Below, in pieces: positions 41,607 to 51,037 of a DNA stretch of 64,000 nucleotides (position 1 is the stretch's first letter; the number at the start of each line of letters is the position of its first letter). Source of the DNA: Amphritea atlantica. Its GTDB lineage: Bacteria > Pseudomonadota > Gammaproteobacteria > Pseudomonadales > Balneatricaceae. The position numbers and the translations under genes are program-made. The stretch spans positions 245,867 through 309,866 of the forward strand of contig NZ_FOGB01000004.1 of NCBI RefSeq assembly GCF_900111095.1, written 5' to 3'. The notes under the pieces were generated by a model that saw nothing but the letters and a program-made list of their open reading frames with translations, was not told the origin of the DNA and ran no database searches.

Positions 41607-42293
41607 TTAGAACGTGCGTGATACGCTCACTAACAGCGTGTTGTCATTACGGAATGCACCTTTATCAATCTCATCAGCATTATCGATGCTGTTAAACAGA
41701 TACGCCGCTGACAGATCCAGACCGATAGCAGAACCAGAGATCCCGACAGAGTAGTCCTGATAGTCGTTAATATCGGCTTTGCCCCAGTAATCCCCGGTGC
41801 TGTAACCCGCATGAAGATCCAGGCTGACCGCATCAGTGATGCCATAGCTGTAATCCACACTGTAGTACTGAGCGGACTCACCAGTATTGAAGAAATCGTC
41901 AGAGTAAGCCATGGTAAAGCCCAGATCGCCGTAATACAGCGCCAGCGCCAGCTCACCATACTCCGCGTCAGTGTTATAGCCGGGGTAGGTATAGAACCCG
42001 TAGGAAACGTCGTAGCTCAGATCATCATTAATATCATTGGCAAAGCCAACGTAGTAATCGATCTCCAGCTTGGCATCGTCTTCAAAGTCGACATTGCTAC
42101 CCCAGATGCCGGCATAAACGCCATTGTCAAAAGCTGCATCCAGGCTGCCCTGAACAGCGGGATCTCCCGCAGACTGTGAAATACCGCGGAAACGGTAATC
42201 ATTGGTAAATGAAACGGTGCCAGTAACGTCAGCAGCCTGAACTGTCGATGTCAGGGCCATTGCGGCGGCCAGGCCTGTAAAAATCTTCTTCAT
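41607..42293 (-). CDS. TorF-family putative outer-membrane porin
   Basis: 228 residues. Signal peptide MKKIFTGLAAAMALTSTVQA, then VTGTVSFTNDYRFRGISQSAGDPAVQGS, the signature of the TIGR02001/TorF family, and beta strands to a terminal phenylalanine (SVSRTF). Members are presumed outer-membrane channels with unknown substrates. It is divergent from the aldehyde dehydrogenase gene across a spacer with operator-like palindromes. Confidence 0.9.
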   Translation of the reverse strand: MKKIFTGLAAAMALTSTVQAADVTGTVSFTNDYRFRGISQSAGDPAVQGSLDAAFDNGVYAGIWGSNVDFEDDAKLEIDYYVGFANDINDDLSYDVSYGFYTYPGYNTDAEYGELALALYYGDLGFTMAYSDDFFNTGESAQYYSVDYSYGITDAVSLDLHAGYSTGDYWGKADINDYQDYSVGISGSAIGLDLSAAYLFNSIDNADEIDKGAFRNDNTLLVSVSRTF

Positions 42294-42355
42294 CGATTTT
42301 TCCTGTAATAATTTTTATGGATCTTGATTATCTGCAAATCACGGCATCAGAGGAT

Positions 42356-42373
42356 ATACCCAGCTGAGGGTAT
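42356..42373. promoter_or_regulatory. Palindrome between torF and the aldehyde dehydrogenase gene
   Basis: ATACCC (42356-42361) and GGGTAT (42368-42373) form a perfect inverted repeat around AGCTGA. A second element, CTACCCCCT at about 42450, matches half of the dctPQM operator at 6018. The region may be bound by the regulator that also acts on dctPQM. Confidence 0.45.
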
Positions 42374-42579
42374 GCCTTTGTAGGTAGTTTTTTGAGGGTA
42401 AGCGGTCAGGTTATCTGTATCGCGGAGTGCTCTGCTGCTGTTCACTCAACTACCCCCTCATACATATAGAGGAACTCAAACGGGAGGGAATATACTGTCA
42501 GTAAACCTGTATGGCAGACAGCGCTGAGTCTGTTAGCCCGTTTCTGTCAGCAAACAAGAGATTCTGGAGAAGAGAACCG

Positions 42580-44064
42580 ATGAAAAGCTATTCTGAATGG
42601 CAAGCCCTGAGCAAGACTCTGAATTTGCATCATCAGGCTTATATTAATGGTGGATTTCAGTCTGCGGTGAGTGGAGAGACGTTCCCCTGTATCAATCCGG
42701 CCACAGAGAAGTTGCTTGCGGATGTATCCAGTTGTGATGTCGCGGATGTGAATATCGCCGTTGCCAATGCCCGTGAAGTTTTCCGTTCCGGCGTATGGTC
42801 TGAGATGCATCCCCGGGAACGTAAAAAAGTGATGCTCAGATGGGCCGATCTGGTTGAACAGCACAAAGATGAGTTTGCCCTGCTGGATACCCTGGATATG
42901 GGTAAGTCGATCTCTGAAATGGTCAATATCGATGTGCCGGATGCCATCGATTGTATCCGCTGGACCGCAGAAAGTATTGATAAAGTCTATGGTGAGATTG
43001 CGCCGACCGGGCATGATACTCTGGCGATGATCCAACATCAGCCGGTGGGGGTGGTGGGAGCAATTACCCCCTGGAACTATCCGCTACTGATGGTTAGCTG
43101 GAAGATCGCTCCGGCAATTGCCGCGGGCAACTCGGTGGTACTGAAACCATCAGAAAAGTCTCCGCTGAGCGCATTGCGGCTGGCCGAGCTTGCGGTAGAA
43201 GCGGGTATGCCGGCAGGTGTACTGAACGTTCTGCCAGGCTTTGGCCATACCGCTGGTAAAGCGCTGGCGCTGCATATGGATGTCAATGTGCTGGCCTTTA
43301 CCGGTTCCACCCGGGTGGCCGGTATGCTGATGGGCTATGCCGGTGAGTCCAATATGAAACGGGTCTGGCTTGAAGCTGGCGGTAAGTCACCCAATCTGGT
43401 GTTCGCCGATGCGGATATTAAAGCGGCAGCGGCGGCATCTGCAGCGGCCATCTTCTGCAATCAGGGAGAGGTGTGTATCGCCTGTTCCCGTCTCTATGTT
43501 GATAAGCGTATCAAGGACGAGTTTGTGGCAGCGCTGGTTGAAGCCGCCGCCCGGTTCCAGCCAGGTGATCCGTTAGACCCTGCAACGACGATGGGGCCAA
43601 TGGTTGATGCCACCCAGTTGGCAACGGTTGAACGTTATATCCGGTCAGCTCAGGAAGAGGGGGGACAGATGATCATGGGTGGTCTTCCTGAATATCAGGA
43701 GGGTAAAGGTTTTTACGCTAAACCGACCATCATTGATGGTGCTAACAACGCGATGACCTTTGTTAAAGAGGAGATCTTTGGGCCGGTACTGGCGGTCTGT
43801 GAATTTGAAACTGAAGAGGAAGCGATCGCACTGGCCAATGATTCCGCCTATGGCCTGGGTGCCGCTGTCTGGACCCAGAACCTGTCCCGGGCTCACCGGG
43901 TAAGCCGCAAGATCGAAAGCGGCATGGTGTGGGTGAATACCTGGGGTGAGGGTGACACCACCGTGCCCTTTGGCGGGGTGAAGGCATCTGGTAATGGTCG
44001 TGATAAATCACTGCACGCACTGGAGAAGTATACCGATATCAAGAATGTTCTGATTCGGTTGTAA
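42580..44064 (+). CDS. NAD(P)-dependent aldehyde dehydrogenase, PuuC-like
   Basis: 494 residues from the ATG at 42580; an in-frame ATG at 42511 has no ribosome binding site. Catalytic residues are present: Cys299 in GEVCIACSR and Glu265 in LEAGGKSP, together with the cofactor region PWNYPLLMVSWKIAPA. Overall it most resembles gamma-glutamyl-gamma-aminobutyraldehyde dehydrogenases (PuuC) and related betaine or aminoaldehyde enzymes. The exact substrate is unproven. It stands alone with its own promoter region and terminator. Confidence 0.92.
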   Translation: MKSYSEWQALSKTLNLHHQAYINGGFQSAVSGETFPCINPATEKLLADVSSCDVADVNIAVANAREVFRSGVWSEMHPRERKKVMLRWADLVEQHKDEFALLDTLDMGKSISEMVNIDVPDAIDCIRWTAESIDKVYGEIAPTGHDTLAMIQHQPVGVVGAITPWNYPLLMVSWKIAPAIAAGNSVVLKPSEKSPLSALRLAELAVEAGMPAGVLNVLPGFGHTAGKALALHMDVNVLAFTGSTRVAGMLMGYAGESNMKRVWLEAGGKSPNLVFADADIKAAAAASAAAIFCNQGEVCIACSRLYVDKRIKDEFVAALVEAAARFQPGDPLDPATTMGPMVDATQLATVERYIRSAQEEGGQMIMGGLPEYQEGKGFYAKPTIIDGANNAMTFVKEEIFGPVLAVCEFETEEEAIALANDSAYGLGAAVWTQNLSRAHRVSRKIESGMVWVNTWGEGDTTVPFGGVKASGNGRDKSLHALEKYTDIKNVLIRL

Positions 44065-44070
44065 AACAGC

Positions 44071-44119
44071 GGCCAGTGCGCGGCTTCGCCGCTGGCCAGA
44101 CGTCGCTACGCAACTTGCG
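44071..44119. repeat. REP-like palindromic element
   Basis: GGCCAG...CTGGCC encloses GCGGCTTCGCCGC and is followed by AGACGTCGCTACGCAACTTGC. The same module recurs at 52181, 52425, 54166 and 61447. Confidence 0.7.
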
Positions 44120-44124
44120 AGCTT

Positions 44125-44152
44125 AAAAAAACCGCCATCTGGCGGTTTTTTT
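44125..44152. terminator. Bidirectional terminator between aldehyde dehydrogenase and RDD genes
   Basis: ACCGCC and GGCGGT are flanked by seven A and seven T residues, giving a T run on both strands. It ends both convergent genes. Confidence 0.9.
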
Positions 44153-44168
44153 GTAGCGGAATTCAGGG

Positions 44169-44666
44169 TTAAACTTTTATGACTTTGGTGTTGGCCAACT
44201 GGTCATGCAGGCAGCGGTTTTCTTTACTGAAGATAAACACTGAGTCGACGATGCCGATGAATTGTCCGATACCGGGCAACTGACTCACTACAAATAGCGG
44301 CAGATAGCGGACCCCAAAGATTTTCCAGAAAGGCAGTAGTTGATTGGTATCGTAATCAACCACCCGGATGTTGAACATTTTTTTAGCGATGGTTTGGCCT
44401 GACGTAGCCAGTAGATAGCCATTCAATAGCGCGTAGAACAGCAGTACCAGAGGACTTAAGATAAGGTCTGATGATTCAAACTGCTGACCTCCAATCCGGT
44501 CGTATAGACCTAACAGAAACATCGCGGGAACAAAGACAACGAGGATGATAATCGTATCAAGTATCGCCGCCCAGAACCGGGTCCAGCGTCCTGCCAGAAC
44601 CGTTTCATGCTGTTCGTCCAGCTCTAAATTTGCTTGTGGAGCAGAGTAGATATTTTCATCATTCAT
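44169..44666 (-). CDS. RDD-family membrane protein
   Basis: 165 residues from the ATG at 44666, chosen because AGGGATGG lies about seven bases upstream. The N-terminal tag ENIYSAPQANLELDE precedes an RDD domain with three membrane segments (AGRWTRFWAAILDTIIILVV; ATSGQTIAKKMFNIRVVD). The R and D residues that define the family are visible (GRWTRFWAAILD). Function unknown, possibly ion transport. The tag is shared with the TM2 protein at 33123. Confidence 0.88.
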   Translation of the reverse strand: MNDENIYSAPQANLELDEQHETVLAGRWTRFWAAILDTIIILVVFVPAMFLLGLYDRIGGQQFESSDLILSPLVLLFYALLNGYLLATSGQTIAKKMFNIRVVDYDTNQLLPFWKIFGVRYLPLFVVSQLPGIGQFIGIVDSVFIFSKENRCLHDQLANTKVIKV

Positions 44667-44795
44667 AGTGACCATCCCTAGTATGCTATGTGAAATTTGC
44701 TACATCAAAGTCTGCCTTAAACTGAGGGTACTGACAATTGAAATTGCTATCTCAGCAGTTTTTCTCCCTGACAGGGGAAGTGAAGCGTTATCTCG

Positions 44796-45023
44796 CTAAC
44801 CAGCACTAGCCATAAGACCGATCGCTTTCCTGGCGATAGGGGTTAGCTCATCCCCTCCCTGGTTTAAATATTCAGAGATTTGCGCCTTCATCGACCGTGC
44901 CCAGAATTTGGACAGGTGGTTGGCTACCATCTCCGCTTCAGCGTTTTCGTCGCCAATATGGGTGTTATTGGCAGCGATCTGGTTGGCCATGCGGATCAGG
45001 CTGGTAAGCTGATGATTTGCCAT
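44796..45023 (-). CDS. fdsD: Formate dehydrogenase delta subunit
   Basis: 75 residues. The start ANHQLTSLIRMANQIAANN and the NHLSKFWARSMKAQI core are typical of FdsD, a small subunit of soluble NAD-dependent formate dehydrogenases that is needed for full assembly. It is the last gene of the fds operon and starts three bases after the fdhD stop. Confidence 0.92.
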   Translation of the reverse strand: MANHQLTSLIRMANQIAANNTHIGDENAEAEMVANHLSKFWARSMKAQISEYLNQGGDELTPIARKAIGLMASAG

Positions 45024-45025
45024 TG

Positions 45026-45901
45026 TTATTCCTCGTTATCTCTTGTTGGAGAGAGTCCTGACTGGTTATAGATGACGTGACGGCCGGGTCTGGCAAAACC
45101 AATCAGGTTGAGCCCCGCCTGTTTTGCCAGATCCAGTGCCAGGCCGGTGGGGGCTGACACTGCAACCAGCGTACTGATGCCACCACTGGCGGCTTTATGC
45201 ACCATCTCATAGCTGGCACGGCTGGAGACCAGCACAAACCCCTCACTCAGGGTGGTGTGTTTGCGTTGCAGTGCGCCGAGCAGTTTATCCAGAGCGTTGT
45301 GGCGACCGACATCCTCTCTCAGCAATTGGATATTGCCTTCGTTGTCACACCAGGCGGCACCGTGACAGGCACCGGTTATCCCTTGCAGGGGTTGTTTATC
45401 CGTCAATCGCCGCAGGGCTGCCTCTATTGCTTCAGGCCCTGGTGCTGGTAATGTGGTAACGGCCTTTACGGGACGGATCGCCTGTTGCAGCGATTCGGCG
45501 CCACACAGGCCGCAACCGGTACGACCGGTGAGATTACGGCGACGCTGTTTTAGCTGCATCGAACGCTGTGTGGTAATCGATATCTGAATCTCGATACCGG
45601 CTGCCAGACTCTGTGGATCGGCCATCACCAGATCCAGACCGTAGATCTCTTCCGGTTTTTTAATGATCCCTTCACTCAGGCTGAAACCCAGAGCGAAATC
45701 TTCCAGATCGCAGGGACTGGCCATCATCACAACATGGGAGATGCCGTTGTAGACCATCGCCACCGGAATCTCCTCGGCGATACTGTCCAGCGCATCCAGC
45801 CACTGCCCCTGTTGCCAGCGGGTGACGGCGGATTGCTGATAGCAGCTTTCCACCGTGACCCGGCTTTCGGAGGTGTCTGCCTGGGGTTTCTTCAGCGCCA
45901 T
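45026..45901 (-). CDS. fdhD: Formate dehydrogenase sulfurtransferase FdhD (FdsC)
   Basis: 291 residues from the ATG at 45901; an in-frame TTG at 45916 overlapping fdsA is less likely. FdhD passes sulfur from a cysteine desulfurase to the Mo-bis-MGD cofactor, which formate dehydrogenase needs for activity. The conserved GRTGCGLCG, carrying the two functional cysteines, is present near residue 125, as is a C-terminal RASYEMVHKAASGGI. In the fds operon it takes the fdsC position, between fdsA and fdsD. Confidence 0.95.
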   Translation of the reverse strand: MALKKPQADTSESRVTVESCYQQSAVTRWQQGQWLDALDSIAEEIPVAMVYNGISHVVMMASPCDLEDFALGFSLSEGIIKKPEEIYGLDLVMADPQSLAAGIEIQISITTQRSMQLKQRRRNLTGRTGCGLCGAESLQQAIRPVKAVTTLPAPGPEAIEAALRRLTDKQPLQGITGACHGAAWCDNEGNIQLLREDVGRHNALDKLLGALQRKHTTLSEGFVLVSSRASYEMVHKAASGGISTLVAVSAPTGLALDLAKQAGLNLIGFARPGRHVIYNQSGLSPTRDNEE

Positions 45902-45902
45902 C

Positions 45903-48803
45903 TTACTTACCCGCAATAGCAGACTCTTCTGAACGAGGCTCGTTTAAACGGGCTTTGTTCAGATGGCCTAGCTGCTGCTGGTTAAAGTCGCGATAGCGTT
46001 GCTGCCAGTCCGATGGTTCGGTGACTTTTACCGCCTGTACAGCAGTGACCTTGTACTCGGGGCAGTTGGTCGCCCAGTCAGAGTTATCGGTGGTGACCAC
46101 GTTGGCGCCACTGTGAGGATGGTGGAAAGTGGTGTAGACCACCCCCGGTTGCATCCGATCAGAGACTTTTGCCCGCATTACGGTCTCACCGGCACGGCTG
46201 GCAATGCCAACCCAGTCGCCATTAGTGATGCCGCGATCTTCTGCGTCCTGCGGATGCAGTTCCAGCACATCGTCATCATGCCAGACCTGATTCTCGGTAC
46301 GGCGGGTCTGTGCACCCACATTGTACTGTGACAGAATGCGGCCGGTGGTCAGCAGCAGCGGATATTTGCGGGTTGAGCGCTCCTCTGTGGCAACATACTC
46401 GGTGATCGCAAAATGACCTTTGCCAATCGGAAAGCTCTCTTCATGCATGGTCGGCGTGCCATCGGGAGCGTCATCATTACAGGGCCACTGAATGCTGCCC
46501 AGCTTTTCCAGACGCTCATAACTGACATGGGTAAAGGTTGGCGTCAGTTGAGCGATCTCATCCATGATCTCTGATGGATGGTTGTAGTTCATTGGATAGC
46601 CCAGCGCATTGGACAGCGCCTGAGTTACCTCCCAGTCCTGCAGCCCCGCCAGTGGTGGCATCACTTTGCGCACCCGGTTGATACGACGTTCGGCGTTGGT
46701 GAAGGTGCCGTCTTTCTCCAGGAAAGAGGAACCCGGCAGGAACACATGGGCATACTTCGCCGTTTCATTGAGGAAGATATCCTGAACCACCAGACATTCC
46801 AGTGAGCGTAGCGCCGCCTGAACGTGGTTGGTGTTGGGGTCGGACTGGGCAATATCCTCGCCCTGACAGTACATCCCCTTGTAGGTGCCATCCAGTGCGG
46901 CATCGAACATGTTCGGAATCCGCAGACCCGGTTCGTTATCCAGTGTGACGCCCCAGGCCGATTCAAATCGTGCGCGTACGGCATCGTCAGCAACATGCTG
47001 ATAACCGGGCAGTTCATGGGGGAAAGAGCCCATATCGCAGGAGCCCTGTACGTTATTCTGACCCCGTAACGGGTTAACCCCAACCCCTTCGCGGCCAATA
47101 TTACCGGTGGCCAGCGCCAGGTTGGCGATACCCATTACCATGCTGGAGCCCTGGCTATGTTCGGTGACCCCCAGACCGTAGTAGATGGCGCCATTCTTCG
47201 CGTTAGCGTAGATCCGGGCCGCACTGCGCAGTTCAGCGGCTGGAATGCCGGTGATCGATTCGGTGTTCTCCGGTGAGTGACGTTCTTCGCTGATAAAGTT
47301 GCGCCAGGCGTTAAAGGCCTCGGTGTCACAACGTTCGGCGATAAAGGCTTTATCTTCCAGCCCCTCACTCATAATCACGTGCGCCATCGCATTGATAAAG
47401 GCGACGTTGCTGCCGGGACGCAGGGTCAGGTGGTGCTGAGTCTGTACATGAGGGCTCTTCACCAGATCGATACGGCGCGGGTCCGCAACAATCAGTTTTG
47501 CACCCTGACGCAGCCGTTTCTTCAGCAGAGAGCCAAATACCGGGTGGGCATCGGTGGGGTTAGCACCGATCACCATCACTGCATCGGCCTGCATGACTGA
47601 GTCAAAGGTCTGGGTACCGGCGGACTCACCCAGAGTGGTTTTAAGACCGTAACCGGTGGGTGAGTGACACACCCGGGCGCAGGTATCGGTGTTGTTGTTG
47701 CCAAATGCAGCCCGGATCAGCTTCTGTACCAGATAGGTCTCTTCATTGGTGCAGCGGGAAGAGGTGATCCCGCCGATGCTTTCGCGGCCATATTTTTCCT
47801 GAATACCGCGTAGTTTGGTTGCGGCAAAGCTCAGGGCTTCATCCCAACTGACCTCCTGCCACGGCTGATCGATTGAGTCACGGATCATCGGCTTGGTAAT
47901 ACGGTCTTCATGGGTGGCGTAACCAAAGGCAAAACGCCCCTTAACACAGGAGTGGCCGTGATTCGCCTGACCGCCTTTATAGGGCACCATGCGGATCACT
48001 TCGCTGCCTTTCATCTCCGCCTTAAATTGGCAGCCAACACCGCAGTAAGCACAGGTGGTAACGACACTGTGTTCCGGCTGACCCGCTTCAATCACTGATT
48101 TTTCCATCAGGGTTGAGGTGGGGCAGGCCTGGACGCAGGCGCCACAGGAGACACACTCAGAATCGAGGAACGGCTGGTCCTGTCCTGGTGATACTTTTGA
48201 GTCAAATCCGCGACCATCAATGGTCAGCGCGAAAGTCCCCTGAACCTCTCCGCAGGCGCGTACACAGCGGGAGCAGACGATACATTTACTCGGATCAAAG
48301 CTGAAATAGGGGTTGGAGTGGTCTTTTTCTGCCTGCAGGTGGTTATCTCCGCTGAATCCGTAACGCACTTCCCGCAGACCGACTTCACCGGCGACATCCT
48401 GCAGTTCACAGTTGCCGTTGGCCGGACAGGTGAGGCAGTCCAGCGGGTGATCGGAGATATACAGCTCCATAATATTGCGGCGCAGTTTACCCAGACGAGG
48501 ATTCTGAGTGGTGACCTTCATACCGGCTTCTGCCGGTGTGGTGCAGGAGGCCGGAGTACCACGGCGGCCCTCAATTTCGACGGCGCAGATACGGCAGGAG
48601 CCAAAGGCTTCCAGATTATCAGAGGCGCACAACTTAGGAATATTGATATCGGCCAGCGCTGCCGCACGCATCACTGAGGTACCTTCGGGCACGGTGATGC
48701 AAACACCATCGATCTCCAGCGTGATCAGGTTTTCTGAAACGCTGGCGGGGGTGCCGTAATCTTTGTCAAAATCTTGCTGCTTAGGATTGAAGTACTGAAG
48801 CAT
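45903..48803 (-). CDS. fdsA: NAD-dependent formate dehydrogenase alpha subunit (Mo-bis-MGD)
   Basis: 966 residues. It oxidises formate to CO2 at a molybdenum (or tungsten) bis-MGD centre. An N-terminal [2Fe-2S] domain (ASDNLEAFGSCRICAVE), a His-Cys segment (HPLDCLTCPANGNCELQDVA), two ferredoxin motifs (CIVCSRCVRAC, CVSCGACVQAC), and the [4Fe-4S] motif CAYCGVGC lead into the catalytic region. The metal ligand is a normal cysteine, Cys379 in DTCARVCHSPTGYG, not selenocysteine. The downstream molybdopterin domains are complete, giving the usual length for FdsA. It starts two bases after fdsB. Confidence 0.96.
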   Translation of the reverse strand: MLQYFNPKQQDFDKDYGTPASVSENLITLEIDGVCITVPEGTSVMRAAALADINIPKLCASDNLEAFGSCRICAVEIEGRRGTPASCTTPAEAGMKVTTQNPRLGKLRRNIMELYISDHPLDCLTCPANGNCELQDVAGEVGLREVRYGFSGDNHLQAEKDHSNPYFSFDPSKCIVCSRCVRACGEVQGTFALTIDGRGFDSKVSPGQDQPFLDSECVSCGACVQACPTSTLMEKSVIEAGQPEHSVVTTCAYCGVGCQFKAEMKGSEVIRMVPYKGGQANHGHSCVKGRFAFGYATHEDRITKPMIRDSIDQPWQEVSWDEALSFAATKLRGIQEKYGRESIGGITSSRCTNEETYLVQKLIRAAFGNNNTDTCARVCHSPTGYGLKTTLGESAGTQTFDSVMQADAVMVIGANPTDAHPVFGSLLKKRLRQGAKLIVADPRRIDLVKSPHVQTQHHLTLRPGSNVAFINAMAHVIMSEGLEDKAFIAERCDTEAFNAWRNFISEERHSPENTESITGIPAAELRSAARIYANAKNGAIYYGLGVTEHSQGSSMVMGIANLALATGNIGREGVGVNPLRGQNNVQGSCDMGSFPHELPGYQHVADDAVRARFESAWGVTLDNEPGLRIPNMFDAALDGTYKGMYCQGEDIAQSDPNTNHVQAALRSLECLVVQDIFLNETAKYAHVFLPGSSFLEKDGTFTNAERRINRVRKVMPPLAGLQDWEVTQALSNALGYPMNYNHPSEIMDEIAQLTPTFTHVSYERLEKLGSIQWPCNDDAPDGTPTMHEESFPIGKGHFAITEYVATEERSTRKYPLLLTTGRILSQYNVGAQTRRTENQVWHDDDVLELHPQDAEDRGITNGDWVGIASRAGETVMRAKVSDRMQPGVVYTTFHHPHSGANVVTTDNSDWATNCPEYKVTAVQAVKVTEPSDWQQRYRDFNQQQLGHLNKARLNEPRSEESAIAGK

Positions 48804-48805
48804 GA

Positions 48806-50416
48806 TCAGGCCTCCCCATGGTTGTGTGGCGCGGGTTGATTGAAATCCTCAGGGAAGTGCTTCACGGCACTCTGTACCGGGAAGGGGGTCATTCCACCCA
48901 TGGCACATAAAGAACCGTCGATCATGGTTTCACACAGATCACTGAGTAGTTCCATATTCGATGCACGGTTTTCGTCATTACGGATGCGGTCAATGACCTC
49001 AACACCGCGGGTAGAGCCGATGCGACAAGGGGTACATTTACCGCAGGATTCTGCGACACAGAACTCCATTGAGAAACGTGCCTGCTCAGACATATCCACA
49101 GTATCGTCAAAGACCACGATACCGCCATGTCCGAGTGCGGCACCGACCGCCTGGAACGATTCATAATCCATCGGCGTATCCCACTGGCTTTCCGGCAGAT
49201 AAGCACACAGCGGGCCACCCACCTGAACCGCCCGCATCGGACGGCCACTGAAGGTGCCACCGCCATACTCTTCTAACAGCTCCCGCAGGGTGACACCAAA
49301 GGCCAGCTCAATCAGTCCGCCGCGTTTGATATTGCCTGCCAACTGGAACGGCAGAGTACCCAGCGAGCGTCCCATACCGAAGTCTGCATAGGCCTGACCG
49401 CCCTGGGACAGAATATAGGGGATCGCCGCCAGCGAGAGCACGTTATTAACGATAGTAGGCTGGCCAAACAGGCCGACAATCGCTGGCAGGGGCGGTTTAG
49501 CCCGTACCATACCGCGCTTGCCCTCCAGGCTTTCCAGCAGCGACGTCTCTTCGCCGCAGATATACGCTTTAGCGCCCAGACGGACTTCCAGATTGAAGGT
49601 TTTACCGCTATTGAGAATGTTGTTGCCGAGAAAACCGGCGGCTTCCGCTTTAGCAATCGCTTCGTTAAGGATCTGGTGTGCCACCGGATATTCTGAACGC
49701 AGATAGATATAACCCTGGTCAGCACCCACAGCGAGGCCCGCGATGGTCATCCCCTCAATCAGCATATAGGGATCGGCTTCCATCACCATCCGGTCAGCAA
49801 AGGTGCCGGAATCCCCTTCGTCGGCGTTGCAGACGATATATTTTTGCCCCAACTTATCGTTACGAGCTTTGCCCGGGGTCGCATCGAGCACCGTTTGCCA
49901 TTTGATGCCGGTGGGGAAGGCTGCGCCACCACGGCCACGCAGACCGGAGGTTTTCACCTCATCAACAATTGACTGCCCCTCCATCACCAACGCTTTTTTC
50001 AGACCATTAAAACCATCCAGCCGCTGGTAATCCTCCAGTGACACCGGGTCGGTAATACCGGCGCGGGCAAAGGTTAGCCGCTGCTGTTTTTTAAGGTAGG
50101 GGATCTCTTCGGTGAGTCCCTGACACAGCGGGTGTGAAGTTTCGCCGCTGAGAAATGCCTGATCAAACAGACTGTCGATATCCTTAGTTTCAACCGGTCC
50201 GTAAGCGATTCGTCCGCCAGCGGTTTCAACCTCCACCAGGGGTTCCAGCCAGAACAGGCCCCGGGAGCCGTTGCGGATGATCTCGATGGTTTCGCCACGG
50301 TTCTCAGCTTCTGCTGCAATTTCGCAGGCCAGACGATCTGCACCCATGGCCAGCGCTGTAGTGTCCCGGGGGATAAAGATCTTTGTCATTGTATTATTTG
50401 TTACTGAACTGGACAT
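48806..50416 (-). CDS. fdsB: NAD-dependent formate dehydrogenase beta subunit (NuoF-like)
   Basis: 536 residues. An N-terminal thioredoxin-like region is followed by the NuoF-type NADH/FMN domain (SGLRGRGGAAFPTGIKW; CNADEGDSGTFADR) and a [4Fe-4S] motif ESCGKCTPCRIGSTRG near the C-terminus. It transfers electrons from the alpha subunit to NAD+. The ATG shares a base with the TGA of fdsG, with GGAGG upstream. Confidence 0.95.
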   Translation of the reverse strand: MSSSVTNNTMTKIFIPRDTTALAMGADRLACEIAAEAENRGETIEIIRNGSRGLFWLEPLVEVETAGGRIAYGPVETKDIDSLFDQAFLSGETSHPLCQGLTEEIPYLKKQQRLTFARAGITDPVSLEDYQRLDGFNGLKKALVMEGQSIVDEVKTSGLRGRGGAAFPTGIKWQTVLDATPGKARNDKLGQKYIVCNADEGDSGTFADRMVMEADPYMLIEGMTIAGLAVGADQGYIYLRSEYPVAHQILNEAIAKAEAAGFLGNNILNSGKTFNLEVRLGAKAYICGEETSLLESLEGKRGMVRAKPPLPAIVGLFGQPTIVNNVLSLAAIPYILSQGGQAYADFGMGRSLGTLPFQLAGNIKRGGLIELAFGVTLRELLEEYGGGTFSGRPMRAVQVGGPLCAYLPESQWDTPMDYESFQAVGAALGHGGIVVFDDTVDMSEQARFSMEFCVAESCGKCTPCRIGSTRGVEVIDRIRNDENRASNMELLSDLCETMIDGSLCAMGGMTPFPVQSAVKHFPEDFNQPAPHNHGEA

Positions 50417-50907
50417 CAGTGAACCTCCAGCGTTTGCGAACGCAGCTCATCGACCAACTGATCAAATTTTTCCGGAGTGACCCGGCCGACGATCTCATCA
50501 TTGATTCGTACTGAGGGAGAGCAGGCGCAGTTACCCAGACAGTAAACCTCTTCCAGCGTGATATTCTGATCGCTGGTGGTGCCGTGATAATCCACCCCCA
50601 GAGTTGCCTTGGCATGGGCTTCCAGTTGACGTGCGCCCATCGACTGACAGGCCTCAGCGCGGCAAACCTCAATGGTGTGTTTGCCCGGGGCGGTTGAGCG
50701 GAACTGGTGATAAAAACTGATTACGCCGTGGATATCCGCGCGGGACTGATTCAGTGCTTCTGCGATCAGCGGAACAGACTCCGGGGGGATATAGCCCAGT
50801 CGGTTCTGGATCTCATGGAGGATCGGTAGCAGGGCTCCGGGTTTATGCTGTAAACCGGAGATGACTTCCCTGACTAGCGGCAACATCTGCTCGTTAACTG
50901 CGGTCAT
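50416..50907 (-). CDS. fdsG: NAD-dependent formate dehydrogenase gamma subunit (NuoE-like)
   Basis: 163 residues with a thioredoxin-like [2Fe-2S] fold. The ligands appear as CRAEACQSMG and CLGNCACSPS (C-x4-C ... C-x3-C pattern of NuoE). It is the first gene of the fdsGBA-fdhD-fdsD operon. The promoter must lie in the 130-bp spacer to the divergent regulator, which holds a palindromic site. Confidence 0.94.
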   Translation of the reverse strand: MTAVNEQMLPLVREVISGLQHKPGALLPILHEIQNRLGYIPPESVPLIAEALNQSRADIHGVISFYHQFRSTAPGKHTIEVCRAEACQSMGARQLEAHAKATLGVDYHGTTSDQNITLEEVYCLGNCACSPSVRINDEIVGRVTPEKFDQLVDELRSQTLEVH

Positions 50908-50923
50908 TTTTTTATTCTCTTAA

Positions 50924-50947
50924 ACATATGAAGTTTAGTTCATATGT
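50924..50947. promoter_or_regulatory. Operator-like palindrome in the fds control region
   Basis: ACATATGAA (50924-50932) and TTCATATGT (50939-50947) form perfect 9-bp arms around GTTTAG, just upstream of the fdsG ribosome binding site. CATATGAA recurs at the start codon of the divergent regulator (51041-51048). It is a probable binding site for that regulator. Confidence 0.6.
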
Positions 50948-51037
50948 CTCTGTATTGAGGTGATAATACGTGAGTTATGTACTTTATAGCTCTGTTTAAA
51001 GTAGCATTAGTCGCTGTTATACGAAATATGAAATATT

